A stretch of 39,001 bases of DNA from Nodosilinea sp. LEGE 06152 (GCF_015207525.1 NZ_JADEWR010000016.1:31212-70212), one strand, 5' to 3'. Positions 1-8,152 are shown, numbered from the stretch's first letter. Notes: generated from the letters alone by a model not told the origin. Numbers and translations: made by a program.

Positions 1-263
1 AGCAGCAGCCGAGCCAGCTGGTCTTGGCCCAGGTCATTGGTGCCCAGGGGCTGCCCCACACCAGGGGGCAAAAGGGCACGGCCAAAGTCAATGGCGCTGG
101 GAGAGGCTGGGTAGAGGAGAGGGCCAAGGGCGATCGCACCTACCAAAACTCCTAGCCCAATTAGGGCCAGTCGAGCGGTGCGATCGCCCCACAACCGCTG
201 CCAGACTTGGTTCTGGTCGCCCAGGGGAGCAACTAACTTGGGCGCTACAGAATTAGTGGCCAT
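1..263 (-). CDS. Peptide/nickel-type ABC transporter permease, DppC-like (partial, N-terminal 87 residues)
   Basis: The gene runs off the left edge of the window. It starts at the ATG at 263-261 and overlaps the end of the upstream permease gene by 11 bases, so the two are translationally coupled. The visible part has a charged cytoplasmic N-terminus, one hydrophobic membrane segment (about residues 32-50) and then the motif PLGTNDLGQDQLARLL, which is the hallmark following the first membrane helix of DppC/OppC-type permeases (PLGTDxxGRDxxSRLL in the family). It would pair with the DppB-like protein to form the transmembrane channel of an importer for oligopeptides, nickel or a related solute. 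The substrate cannot be told from this fragment. Confidence 0.88.
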   Translation of the reverse strand, partial: MATNSVAPKLVAPLGDQNQVWQRLWGDRTARLALIGLGVLVGAIALGPLLYPASPSAIDFGRALLPPGVGQPLGTNDLGQDQLARLL

Positions 264-1215
264 AGCGCACCCGAGGGTCAATGACGCCGTAGAGCACATC
301 GGCCACCAAGTTAAAGGCCACCACCAGCACCGCATAAATAAAGGCAATGCCCATGACTACCGGCGTATCGCTGCGGTAGATAGACTCAATCAGCAGCGCC
401 CCAATCCCCGGCACCCGAAACACCTGCTCTGTCACCAGCGCCCCAGTAAAAATGGTGGGAATATCCAGCGCCACCAAAGTCACTACCGGAATCAGCGCGT
501 TGCGCAGCATGTGCAGGGTAACAATGCGCCAGCGGCCCAGGCCCTTGGCTCGCGCCGTTTTCACATAGGTCTGCGGAATTTCTTCGAGCATGGCGGCCCG
601 CACAAACCGCAGCAGCACCGCCGTCTGAAACAGCACTAGCGTGGCAATAGGCATAATTGACTGCCGCAGCCACTGCCCCAAGCTGCCCAAATCGGTTACC
701 ACCAGCGTGTTGTCATAGATAAAGGGCAGCCAGCCCAGTCGCACGCTCAGCACAATAATGAGCACCAGCCCCGAAAAAAACGGCGGCGTCGAGAAGCCCA
801 TAAAGGCAACGGTGGTAATGGTGCGGTCAATCCAGGTGTTTTGCCGCAGGGCCGCGACCACGCCCAGAGGCAAGGCCAGGGCCACGCTCAACAGGTAGGC
901 TACCCCAATTACCCAGAGAGTTACGGGCAGGCGCTGAGCGATCAGCGCCGCCACCGGCAGTCGGCTGACGAAAGAGTAGCCCAGGTTGCCGCTAAACAGC
1001 GCCATTGTCCACTTCAGGTAGCGAATGGGAATGGGCTGGTCGAGGCCCAGCGATCGCATAATATTCTCCCGCACCTCCGGCGTAATTGCCGGGTTCGTCG
1101 CCAGCTCGCCCAGTGGATTGCTGGGCGACAGCGCCAGAATAACGAAGATCACCGCGCTGATGGCCAACAGCGTCGGAATGGCAACCAGCAGGCGCTTAAG
1201 CAGATAGCCGAGCAT
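253..1215 (-). CDS. Peptide/nickel-type ABC transporter permease, DppB-like
   Basis: A 320-residue integral membrane protein of normal length for DppB/OppB/NikB permeases. The N-terminus (MLGYLLKRLLVAIPTLLAIS) is the classic first helix of this family, followed by a periplasmic stretch containing the family's LGLDQPIPIRYLKW segment. The EAA-type cytoplasmic loop that docks on the ATPase is visible around residues 210-235 (YVKTARAKGLGRWRIVTLHM). The C-terminus DPRVRYGH is also typical. It overlaps the DppC-like gene by 11 bases. The ATPase and binding protein are not in the window. The substrate is unknown; dipeptide, oligopeptide, nickel and glutathione importers all share this architecture. 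Confidence 0.95.
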   Translation of the reverse strand: MLGYLLKRLLVAIPTLLAISAVIFVILALSPSNPLGELATNPAITPEVRENIMRSLGLDQPIPIRYLKWTMALFSGNLGYSFVSRLPVAALIAQRLPVTLWVIGVAYLLSVALALPLGVVAALRQNTWIDRTITTVAFMGFSTPPFFSGLVLIIVLSVRLGWLPFIYDNTLVVTDLGSLGQWLRQSIMPIATLVLFQTAVLLRFVRAAMLEEIPQTYVKTARAKGLGRWRIVTLHMLRNALIPVVTLVALDIPTIFTGALVTEQVFRVPGIGALLIESIYRSDTPVVMGIAFIYAVLVVAFNLVADVLYGVIDPRVRYGH

Positions 1216-1563
1216 GGTAGAAAACTATGGGGTAGGAGCAGCCTCAGACCGTAACCTCAGACTATGGCTAGTCTAACGGGGCCATTTCCCCTACGCATAT
1301 TTTTTTTGTTGCTCCCTGGGCAAAGCCTCCGAAGCCAAGCTCTCTTTGCTCAATCCAGCAACCGCCCATCAGCTAAAAGGTATTGGCGCTGCCTCAGTTT
1401 TCGCCAGGGACAGTTGCTAGGGCCTAATCGCATGACCGCCGCGACATACATGCAATGCCCCAGGCTGCAGAACCCCTAAGGCACAGAACCCTTTGATTTA
1501 GCTCCAACCCACCCCGAAACCGACGCTGCTATCAACAGGTGGATCAGGGCAGGCTAATGACAT
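1216..1563. other. Intergenic stretch without recognised gene
   Basis: This 348-base gap lies between the start of the DppB-like gene and the stop of the acetyltransferase gene, both on the minus strand. It must hold the promoter of the permease operon, but I see no convincing -10/-35 pair. A poly-T run (1302-1309 region) is the only low-complexity tract. Short open frames here show no codon bias or recognisable product. Confidence 0.5.
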
Positions 1564-2169
1564 TTAGACCAAGCTGTCTGCCTTAGATTTAATAATCTTG
1601 GCCGGAATCCCTACCACGGTAGAGTCTGGGGGTACATCGCTTAGAACAACAGCGTTAGCACCCACATTGACGTTGTCGCCAATCGTGATTTTGCCAAACA
1701 GCTTAGCGCCCGCTCCCACATTGACCCGATTACCCAAAATCGGAGCATCAAAGGGGCGATCGAGATGGCGCAAACCCAGCGTAACGCCCTGTCGAATAAT
1801 GGTGTCATCGCCAATGATGCAGTTGCCGTGCACAACAATGTTGCCCTGGTGCTCTACAACGACCCGTCGCCCTAGTTTGACCGAGTAGGGCAACTCAATA
1901 CCGTAGGTGTTTCGCACCTTGTGGTACATCATTCGATAGACCAAGCTCAGTGGTGCCCGCAGAAACTTGGACTTAACGCCCATGCGCCAGACGCCAAACC
2001 GATGGACTGCCACAGCTCTAAACCCAGGCTTAACCCAATCGCGGCCGTGGGCAATCCAGTCTTCCTTGATTTGCTCAATTAACGCTTTGAATGAGGTATT
2101 GGGTTGCTCCAATCGATTCTCAAAATTGACGTCCAAAGCACTATCGGCAACGTTAATTGCAGAGGTCAT
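1564..2169 (-). CDS. Serine acetyltransferase-like hexapeptide-repeat enzyme
   Basis: A 201-residue left-handed beta-helix acyltransferase. The N-terminal 85 residues are helical, then hexapeptide repeats run from about residue 90 to 190, with visible rungs IIGDDTIIRQGVTLG, GNRVNVGAGAKLFGKITIGD and NVNVGANAVVLSDVP, ending in STVVGIPAKII, which is typical for CysE/EpsC/WcaB-type O-acetyltransferases. The catalytic His of serine acetyltransferases is plausibly in the VVEHQGNIVVHGN segment. It is shorter than housekeeping CysE, which suggests a cell-wall or exopolysaccharide acetyltransferase or a secondary serine acetyltransferase; both readings fit. The start is set by AGGAG 4-5 bases upstream. 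It stands alone; no sugar genes adjoin it. Confidence 0.8.
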   Translation of the reverse strand: MTSAINVADSALDVNFENRLEQPNTSFKALIEQIKEDWIAHGRDWVKPGFRAVAVHRFGVWRMGVKSKFLRAPLSLVYRMMYHKVRNTYGIELPYSVKLGRRVVVEHQGNIVVHGNCIIGDDTIIRQGVTLGLRHLDRPFDAPILGNRVNVGAGAKLFGKITIGDNVNVGANAVVLSDVPPDSTVVGIPAKIIKSKADSLV

Positions 2170-2246
2170 ATAACTCCTATCCCAACTTATCTAAATGACC
2201 TAGGACGTTCGGCATCGACACAACTGACAACATCGTTTAGACGACA

Positions 2247-2252
2247 ATTATC
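2247..2252 (-). promoter_or_regulatory. Candidate -10 element for the acetyltransferase gene
   Basis: On the minus strand the hexamer GATAAT (with a preceding CT) lies about 78 bases before the ATG at 2169. No clear -35 hexamer is present at 16-18 bases; an inverted repeat lies just upstream, so activator-dependent initiation is possible. Assigned by motif only. Confidence 0.3.
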
Positions 2253-2275
2253 AGACAAGGTTACCGAAAACTAGT

Positions 2276-2303
2276 TAACCGTTTGGGTGTGATGTAACGG
2301 TTA
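2276..2303. repeat. Inverted repeat TAACCGTT-12-AACGGTTA upstream of the acetyltransferase gene
   Basis: Perfect 8-bp arms at 2276-2283 and 2296-2303 are separated by 12 bases. A third related half-site (GTTACCG) lies at about 2260-2266. The elements are upstream of the candidate -10 of the minus-strand acetyltransferase gene, a position suitable for a dimeric regulator. No known regulator consensus is matched. Confidence 0.45.
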
Positions 2304-2912
2304 CTCAATTTTGCAGGGGCAGCACGGGGGCAGAAAGGCAAGCTATAAACGCCTATGGGCAGCTACCTAGGACTGATGGGGCAAAAGCATACAAGGTCTA
2401 ACCTGCAGACATGAAAATCAACCTTGAGAGCACTCATTAAGACTCTGAAATAAGACTCTTAAATTGCTATGCTTAGTCTACTCCGACGGCAAAATCATTC
2501 CACAGAGGCAGTGTTAGGGCTTTGTAATAAGTTCATAATTTAGTAAAAATACTACCTACCCTGTTTCGTTCCACGCTTAGACTGCTGGAGTGTTTTGCAG
2601 AAAGGCCATTCACTCTAAAGGGGAAGATGCCTTCAAGTCAGGCGGTATCGGTAGCTTCCAAGGAATGGGCTGCAGGAGAGTTAAGACGGCCCACGGCCAT
2701 CTTGCAACAGGCATAGACGGTTGTCCTGTGGATCAGCTCTGGTTGCTTACCCCCGCTTGGTTAAGAGCAAGCGACCGTTTGCCCCTACGAGAAATCTGTT
2801 TTAGGCCGGGGTTTTGAACTCACCTTGATGTGGGGTCAGCCCTAGAACAGCTCCCTGGGGGATAACCTCAAACCTGGTTGACTGACACAACTTTGGAAAG
2901 CATTGACATCCT

Positions 2913-2995
2913 GTAGGTTGAGTGGCGCGACAGCAGAACCCACAGGCCCTAGATTATCGGCTAGGGTTGGGTTCCACTGCGTTGCCCCAACCTAC
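2913..2995. repeat. Long imperfect palindrome, cyanobacterial dispersed-repeat type
   Basis: Outer arms GTAGGTTG (2913-2920) and CAACCTAC (2988-2995) enclose a second pair AACCCA (2937-2942)/TGGGTT (2968-2973) and a third pair CCCTAG (2947-2952)/CTAGGG (2961-2966) around an 8-base loop. Sequences of the GTAGGTTGGGT...ACCCAACCTAC type are scattered in many cyanobacterial genomes. It sits 70 bases after the stop of the minus-strand HD-phosphohydrolase gene and could also act as a 3' end hairpin, although no T-run follows. Confidence 0.65.
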
Positions 2996-3065
2996 ATTGG
3001 AAAGGTGTCAGGCAGTCAGACCTCAGATACCAGGCTTTTGAGCTTGTCTTTTCTGGAGCTGGGGT

Positions 3066-5591
3066 TTAGCTGAGCTTAGGAGCCAGCGCGGCCTTTGGGT
3101 AGGCGATACGCTTGTGGTTGTACTGCTGCCACACCTGCACAAAAATTTCGGCAATCAGGGCCATGTGGTCGCGGGTCAGGCCCGATTCTACCAGCTGATT
3201 ATCTTTCCAGCGGGCGCGCAGAATGCGGTTGACCATGGCTAGGGCCTCGTCGGGGGTGGCATCGGTGAGCGATCGCAGCGCCGCCTCGCAGGAGTCGGCC
3301 AGCATGACAATACCAGTTTCGGGCGACTGAGGAATGGGGCCGTCGTAGCGAAAGTCGTCTTCTTTCACCACCAGGGCTGGCTCATCTTTAGCCATTTCTT
3401 CGGCCTGGTGATAGAAGTAACTGATTAGCATGGTGCCCTGGTGCTCGGGAATGAAAGCCTGCACCGCCTTCGGCAGCCGACACTTGCGCGCCATTACAAT
3501 GCCTTCGGTGACGTGTTTTTTGATGATTTCGGCGCTGAGCCAGGGGTCATTGAGGACGTCGTGCTTGTTGGGGCCACCCATCTGGTTTTCGATAAAGCCC
3601 TGGGGGTCGTGCATTTTGCCGATGTCGTGGTAAAGGGTACCGGCACGTACTAGCTCGACGTTGCAGCTTAGGGCACGGGCGGCGGCCTCCGCCAAACTTG
3701 ACACAAATACCGTGTGCTGAAAGGTTCCAGGGGCTTCTGACGCCAGCCGTTTGAGCATGGGACGGTTGGGGTTTGACAGCTCGGCCAGGCGAATGGGAGT
3801 CACCAGATCAAAGAGGTGCTCCAGGTAGGGGCTGAGGCCCAGGGCAGCAATGCTAGAAATCACGCCGTAGATGCCCTGAAGGGCCGCCCCAGTGAGCATG
3901 CCCGACCAGGCTGAGATCAGCGATACCGGGCTGACCACCAGCGTTAGCAGCAGGTAGGCTACCCCCTGGGTCAGGCCCACACTACCGCCGAGGAGGGCCA
4001 GCTCTTCGCGCGATCGCATGCGGCCCGCCAGTAGGCTGCACACAAAAGCTCCGGCGGCCCCAGCCATAAACGAAATCCCGCTGACTGTGGCCCCGATGGG
4101 CAGCAGGACGGCCACCAGCACGACCAGGGTGCCCCCCAGCACGGGGCCGTAGAAACTGCCCGCTAGCAGGCCAATAGCCGGCAGCCCGTAGGCGGCCACC
4201 CCAGCCATTTTCATGACCCCAGCGCTGACCACCATGGCCGTTAGCAACAGGTAGTCTTGCTGACGCAGGCGCTGGGGTACCCAGCGCTCAACTAGCAAAA
4301 ACAGGCCCACTCCACCGGCCACCAGCCCCCCAAACATAGCCAGACCCCAGTAGTTGAAGCGGCGCTGGCTGAGGTTGAAGCTATCGAGCAGCACAAATCG
4401 GCTCTGGGTAATAACGTCGCCAGCGGCAACGATGAGTTCCCCCTGCTGCACTTCTACAAAGACGGGTTTGACTGCCTCTGCGGCCATATCGGCCTGCAGG
4501 CGAGTGCGATCGCTGTCTTCAATCAGGTTGGGCTCTAGGGTAGAGAGCAACAGCTGGCGAGCAAAGGGTTCGATGGGGCGGGGCAGCGTGTCTTTGAGCT
4601 GCAGATAGACAGCGCGATCGAGCACCTCTGGGGGCAACCCCGAGGAAATGCCCTGGGCCAGCATGCGCTCCGCTGCCTTGCGAATTTCGACCTGGGCGTT
4701 GGCCCAGTCTTGAAGGGATAGATCAAGCACTTGGGGAGATTCGGCAACGCCCTCAGCTTGGGCAACAAGCAGCGTGAAGTTGGCCATTGCCTCCTGGTAG
4801 CCCTGCCGCGCCTGCTCCACTGAGTCTAAGAGCTGGCGCAGCTCCTGGCTGCTAGAGCGCTGACCATAGGCCCAAAGTTCGCCCAGGGCGGTTTGCTGGT
4901 CGGGAGTAATGGTCTGGTTGCGCAGCAGGGTATCTAGCGTTACCCGCTCATCGCGGGCGCTTTCGTTGGCCAAGGGGTCAATCAGACTACGCAGCTTCAG
5001 CCAGGTGGCGTCGTCGGAGCGCCGCAGGTAACTCTGCATCTGGGTTGACAAGGTGCTGGTGGCGACAAAGGGTACCGTTCCAGCCTGGCGGCGAATATCA
5101 CCCACCTCTGCCATCAGGCTGCCCAGCGATCGCAGCACCGCCTCGTCGGTAGTCGATTCGATGCGCAGTACCTGAAGAGCACCATTGCGAGCATCTCGAC
5201 GGCGTTCTTCGGTGGTTTCTTTATCTTCTACCCGAGCATCGGCGGGGGCAAAAATGGTGTTGGGAGCCACGCTGCCCACCTGCAGGCCTGGCTGGTTATA
5301 AAAGCGCTGCCCTAGAATAGCCGTCAGACTCAGGGTGGTCAGCACAAAGGCCAGCCGGGGATGACGAATATTTTTGCGCCGTCGCAGAGGACGGCAGGGC
5401 TGCGGCCGACCTTTGCGCAACCGTGCGGGCTGAGCAGAGCAAGGTGCGCCTGGCTTGTCGCTAGCCTGCAGCGGCTCTAGAGACGGCGAGCGGGGTAGCA
5501 GCGTAGGGCGAGAGATCTTGGGCTTTATGGTCTGCTGCTCCACAGCCCACCAGTGCTCAACCGCAGCCACAAATTCCTGAATTGCCTTCAT
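3066..5591 (-). CDS. 7TM-HD family phosphohydrolase, PgpH/YqfF-like (probable c-di-AMP phosphodiesterase)
   Basis: An 841-residue membrane protein with the full architecture of the 7TMR-HD family. It has a basic cytoplasmic N-terminus, one membrane helix near residue 90, a large extracytoplasmic domain to about residue 400 (starting VGSVAPNTIFAPADARVEDK), seven closely spaced membrane helices to about residue 600, and a cytoplasmic HD domain. The HD domain shows HTVFVSSLAEAAARAL, the metal-binding YHDIGKM (H and D near residues 654-655) and HVTEG. In PgpH of Listeria this domain hydrolyses cyclic di-AMP to pApA; function here is inferred from homology. The gene is monocistronic, with a TATAAT about 150 bases upstream. 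Confidence 0.92.
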   Translation of the reverse strand: MKAIQEFVAAVEHWWAVEQQTIKPKISRPTLLPRSPSLEPLQASDKPGAPCSAQPARLRKGRPQPCRPLRRRKNIRHPRLAFVLTTLSLTAILGQRFYNQPGLQVGSVAPNTIFAPADARVEDKETTEERRRDARNGALQVLRIESTTDEAVLRSLGSLMAEVGDIRRQAGTVPFVATSTLSTQMQSYLRRSDDATWLKLRSLIDPLANESARDERVTLDTLLRNQTITPDQQTALGELWAYGQRSSSQELRQLLDSVEQARQGYQEAMANFTLLVAQAEGVAESPQVLDLSLQDWANAQVEIRKAAERMLAQGISSGLPPEVLDRAVYLQLKDTLPRPIEPFARQLLLSTLEPNLIEDSDRTRLQADMAAEAVKPVFVEVQQGELIVAAGDVITQSRFVLLDSFNLSQRRFNYWGLAMFGGLVAGGVGLFLLVERWVPQRLRQQDYLLLTAMVVSAGVMKMAGVAAYGLPAIGLLAGSFYGPVLGGTLVVLVAVLLPIGATVSGISFMAGAAGAFVCSLLAGRMRSREELALLGGSVGLTQGVAYLLLTLVVSPVSLISAWSGMLTGAALQGIYGVISSIAALGLSPYLEHLFDLVTPIRLAELSNPNRPMLKRLASEAPGTFQHTVFVSSLAEAAARALSCNVELVRAGTLYHDIGKMHDPQGFIENQMGGPNKHDVLNDPWLSAEIIKKHVTEGIVMARKCRLPKAVQAFIPEHQGTMLISYFYHQAEEMAKDEPALVVKEDDFRYDGPIPQSPETGIVMLADSCEAALRSLTDATPDEALAMVNRILRARWKDNQLVESGLTRDHMALIAEIFVQVWQQYNHKRIAYPKAALAPKLS

Positions 5592-5740
5592 AGATTAGGA
5601 CAGCTAGAGGGGTGGGCAGAGGCCAGGAACCCCAGAGTAGAGGGCCAGCCAAACTGAATCGTCAGCAACGAGCGGTTCGAGATACCCCTTCCTCCGCTGT
5701 GCGCTCGGGCCGCCAGCCCAACCGGAGCCTCTCAAACGCT

Positions 5741-5746
5741 ATTATA
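5741..5746 (-). promoter_or_regulatory. Candidate -10 (TATAAT) for the 7TM-HD gene
   Basis: Read on the minus strand, a perfect TATAAT lies about 150 bases upstream of the ATG at 5591. A TTGACC occurs upstream, but only 12 bases away, too close for a standard -35. The leader would be about 140 bases. Confidence 0.35.
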
Positions 5747-5781
5747 GGCGGCGGCTCTGGTCAACGCCTGTACCCCTGGCC

Positions 5782-6606
5782 CTAAACCCTGATACCGCAA
5801 GGAAAAGGAGGCTGTTCTGGGCGATCGCAAACCTCGCCCCCTGCCCAGCGACAATGCAGGCCCAGGGCGATCGCCTCCAGGTCATCGGCTTCCAGGTTCT
5901 GCCAGCCATCCTGCCCCGCCCCAGGGTACGCCAACAGCCAGCGCTGACGCAGGCTCGCCCCCAACCCGGCTCGCCCGCCGCTCAGGCCCACCACCAGCCC
6001 GGCCAGGGCCACTTCCGTCGCTGCCCAGCCTCGCTGATGGGCTGTGCCCAACACCACCGCAAACTCGCCTTGGCTCTGAACTACCAGCCGTAGGACTGGC
6101 TCCAGGGGATTGACTTCACCGTCTGGGGCACAAGCTATGGACAGCAAGGAATGCCCCCAGCCCGGCCCCGATCCAGCCGCCGCCATCACCTGGCAGACGA
6201 GGTCAAACAAAACCTCACAGGCCACCACCACCGCGGGCGATTCCCCTCTGGGGAGGTTGCGCCATTGCCCTATGGCGGCGGCCCAGTCAGCGACCGCCGC
6301 CCGATGATGGCCGTGGGCATCGGCCTGTAGCCACAGATAGGGCAGGGCATTGAGCAGCAGCGCTGGGGTATCGGGCAGCGTTTGAAAGTGGGGTTGCCAC
6401 CGCGACGGCAACAGCAGATCGCCCTGGGCGCAGGCGCGGGCAACTTGCAGCAGTCCCCCCCGCCAATTCCCTGCGGCAGCATCGACACCACACCGCCGGT
6501 TAGCCAGCCAGCGATCGCCAATGACAATGGCCTCCAGCGCTGCCCCCAGCCGGTCTGACAGGGCTCCTGACCTTAATAATTTCGGCGGCATTCCTCGCTG
6601 AACCAT
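5782..6606 (-). CDS. Hypothetical protein, degenerate ADP-ribosylglycohydrolase-like
   Basis: A 274-residue, Ala/Leu/Gly-rich, soluble-looking protein. Two parts resemble the all-helical ADP-ribosylglycohydrolase (DraG/ARH) fold: the N-terminal SDRLGAALEAIVIGDRWLA, which matches the LLGAAIGDALG start of that family, and the C-terminal VLGTAHQRGWAATEVALAG followed by LVVGLSGGRAGLGASLRQRW, which matches the region where active enzymes have GGDTDTxGAIAGAxxGAxxG...W. The metal-binding aspartates of active enzymes are missing in both places (TAHQRGWAA instead of GGDTDT), so catalysis is unlikely. The start at 6606 has AAGG about 10 bases upstream. It is divergent from the peptidoglycan-binding gene. 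The fold assignment is inference; the protein could be a cyanobacterial family of unknown function. Confidence 0.7.
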   Translation of the reverse strand: MVQRGMPPKLLRSGALSDRLGAALEAIVIGDRWLANRRCGVDAAAGNWRGGLLQVARACAQGDLLLPSRWQPHFQTLPDTPALLLNALPYLWLQADAHGHHRAAVADWAAAIGQWRNLPRGESPAVVVACEVLFDLVCQVMAAAGSGPGWGHSLLSIACAPDGEVNPLEPVLRLVVQSQGEFAVVLGTAHQRGWAATEVALAGLVVGLSGGRAGLGASLRQRWLLAYPGAGQDGWQNLEADDLEAIALGLHCRWAGGEVCDRPEQPPFPCGIRV

Positions 6607-6734
6607 GGTTGGGGTGCCTTTACGCTGCTGAACCCTGGCATTTGGTGAATCGTCGGGATGAATTTTAGCGGGCGAATCTAACCGCTAACCGTGAATTTTA
6701 AGGGGCGCAGTAGCTTATTTCTGGATAGCAATCC

Positions 6735-6740
6735 TATAAT
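6735..6740 (+). promoter_or_regulatory. -10 element (TATAAT) of the peptidoglycan-binding protein gene
   Basis: A perfect TATAAT lies 53 bases before the ATG at 6794. Initiation near 6747 would leave a leader of about 47 bases and would exclude the upstream TTG codon at 6743 from the message. No good -35 is visible. Confidence 0.5.
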
Positions 6741-6793
6741 GCTTGCTGTCAAGCGCCTGCCGCTTACTGTTACCCCTGTCTGGAGCCAAGTTT

Positions 6794-7588
6794 ATGTTCT
6801 GCGCCTCCCCTTTTACCAAACGGGCTGCCCCAGGCTGGGCCAGGCCTAGTCTTTGGGGAATGGTTATGGCGATTCCCCTCTGGGGAGGCTGCGCCTTCGC
6901 CCTGGTTGGCAGCTTCACCCATTCGTCTGCCCAGGCTCAGACCCCTGCGGAGGAGGCCGCTCCGACTAGCCAACCCGCCGTTCCAACCGTCAGCGGCGGC
7001 CGTATTGTGAGACCCACCCTTCAGCTGGGCAGCCAGGGGGAGTCGGTGCGCGAGCTGCAATCCATGCTCATTCTGCTGGGCTACTACCCCGGTCAGGTGA
7101 CCGGCCTGTACCAAGAGGATACCGCCACCGCCACGCGCCGTTTTCAAACCGCAGCCGGTATTACCGCCGACGGCATTGTCGGCCCCGCCACCTGGAGCCG
7201 CCTGTTTCCCACCCCGCCCAGCGAAGCCAACCCACCTGCCGCCACAACCACCGACGGTGCCACCCCGGTCGCGAATTCCCCTGCGGCGAATACACCACCA
7301 ACGAGTACGCCATCGGCCAATACGCCCCCAGCGAGTACCCCCCCGGCCAGCACCCCACCCACCACCAATAACGGTAACGCCCCAGCGTTACCCGTGCTGC
7401 GCCCCGGCATGGAGGGTGATGTAGTACGTCAGCTGCAGCAGCGACTGCGGGCCAAAGGGTTTTATAACGGCGCGATCGACGGCATCTTTGGCAGCCAAAC
7501 TGAGGCCTCTGTGCGGCGGGCCCAGGCGGCGAATAATCTTACCGTAGACGGCATTGTTGGCCCCGCCACCTGGCGGGCACTAAACTAA
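6794..7588 (+). CDS. Secreted protein with two peptidoglycan-binding domains
   Basis: The 264-residue product starts at the ATG at 6794, which has GGAG 8 bases upstream; the longer frame from a TTG at 6743 would start at the transcription start. A hydrophobic segment (about residues 22-40) ending at SSAQAQ looks like a signal peptide. Two PG_binding_1 domains follow, at about residues 75-138 (LGSQGESVRELQSMLILLGY...DGIVGPATW) and 200-262 (PGMEGDVVRQLQQRLRAKGF...DGIVGPATW). They are joined by a 60-residue linker rich in Pro, Thr, Ser and Ala with an approximate (NTPPAS) repeat. No catalytic domain is present, so it probably serves as a wall-attached binding protein in the periplasm. It is followed by a hairpin at 7636-7668. 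Confidence 0.88.
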   Translation: MFCASPFTKRAAPGWARPSLWGMVMAIPLWGGCAFALVGSFTHSSAQAQTPAEEAAPTSQPAVPTVSGGRIVRPTLQLGSQGESVRELQSMLILLGYYPGQVTGLYQEDTATATRRFQTAAGITADGIVGPATWSRLFPTPPSEANPPAATTTDGATPVANSPAANTPPTSTPSANTPPASTPPASTPPTTNNGNAPALPVLRPGMEGDVVRQLQQRLRAKGFYNGAIDGIFGSQTEASVRRAQAANNLTVDGIVGPATWRALN

Positions 7589-7623
7589 GTACTGTAATTC
7601 AGCCGCCTGTGGCGATCCGCTGG

Positions 7624-7675
7624 CCTCTCAGAGCAAAGCCGCCGGAAGGAAAAGCATTTCGGCGGCTTACAGAGG
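7624..7675. terminator. Hairpin between convergent genes, probable bidirectional terminator
   Basis: Perfect 9-bp arms AAGCCGCCG (7636-7644) and CGGCGGCTT (7660-7668) are extended by an outer pair CCTCT (7624-7628)/AGAGG (7671-7675). It lies between the 3' ends of two convergent genes. No T-run follows, so intrinsic termination is not assured. Confidence 0.55.
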
Positions 7676-7712
7676 ATGTAGTAACTTAGCGCTGCAGGTG
7701 CTTTGTAGAGCC

Positions 7713-8015
7713 TTACTCAGCCTGGATTAACCAATAGTCAGCCCCTGGGTTAGAGGAGTCGGGCACGGTGGCGCTGGCGTAGATTGAGTAGGGCACATCA
7801 AGCGGGTCTAGGGCAGACATCTGCTGGGCGGCACTGTTCATATAGAGCATGTAATTGCCCATCAAAAAGTAGACTCCCATCAGGGCGGCGGCGGAAGATG
7901 CCACCAAAAAACCCGCCAGCATCAGGGAAAACTCCTGACCTTTAACAGCCTGCTCCATCAGTCGGAGTGCCCAAGCCACCAGAGCAATAACAATAGTTAG
8001 GATGAGCAGCAGCAT
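7713..8015 (-). CDS. Small two-helix membrane protein of unknown function
   Basis: A 100-residue protein with two predicted membrane helices: residues 2-18 (LLLILTIVIALVAWALR) and about 32-54 (LMLAGFLVASSAAALMGVYF). A short tail of about 45 residues follows with DPLDVPYSIYA and ending in YWLIQAE. I do not recognise the family. The start codon ATG at 8015 has no clear ribosome-binding site. The gene lies downstream of hisF on the same strand with 137 bases between them, so joint transcription is possible. Codon use (GC-rich third positions) matches the neighbouring genes, which supports it being real. Confidence 0.6.
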   Translation of the reverse strand: MLLLILTIVIALVAWALRLMEQAVKGQEFSLMLAGFLVASSAAALMGVYFLMGNYMLYMNSAAQQMSALDPLDVPYSIYASATVPDSSNPGADYWLIQAE

Positions 8016-8152
8016 GGAAGAGGTCTACGGTAAAGACTTAAATGACAAAGTGTAAAGTTTGAAACGTAAAGCTTCTAACCTATATGTTACACATCGTAAC
8101 AGGCATTCATAAAACCGGCATGGTTCCACAGAATGTTTTCACTTTTGCCAAA

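Larger units (their letters stand above)
2170..3065. other. Long gene-free stretch (0.9 kb) with palindromic elements
   Basis: No credible coding region is visible in these 896 bases. A 75-codon frame at 2590-2817 starts without a ribosome-binding site and has no recognisable domain. The stretch contains the inverted repeat at 2276-2303, a half copy of a dispersed palindrome (CCGTTTGCCCCTACGAGA, 2775-2792) and a long imperfect hairpin at 2913-2995. The composition between them is AT-richer than the flanking genes. It may be the remnant of a decayed gene or a landing area for small palindromic repeats. Confidence 0.5.

Noticed and set aside
2590..2817. 75-codon open frame in the long gap
   Set aside because: No ribosome-binding site, no recognisable motif, and it reads into a copy of a dispersed palindrome.
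6743..6793. Longer N-terminus of the peptidoglycan-binding protein from a TTG codon
   Set aside because: A TATAAT ends at 6740, which would place the transcription start at or beyond the TTG, and the ATG at 6794 has GGAG at proper spacing.
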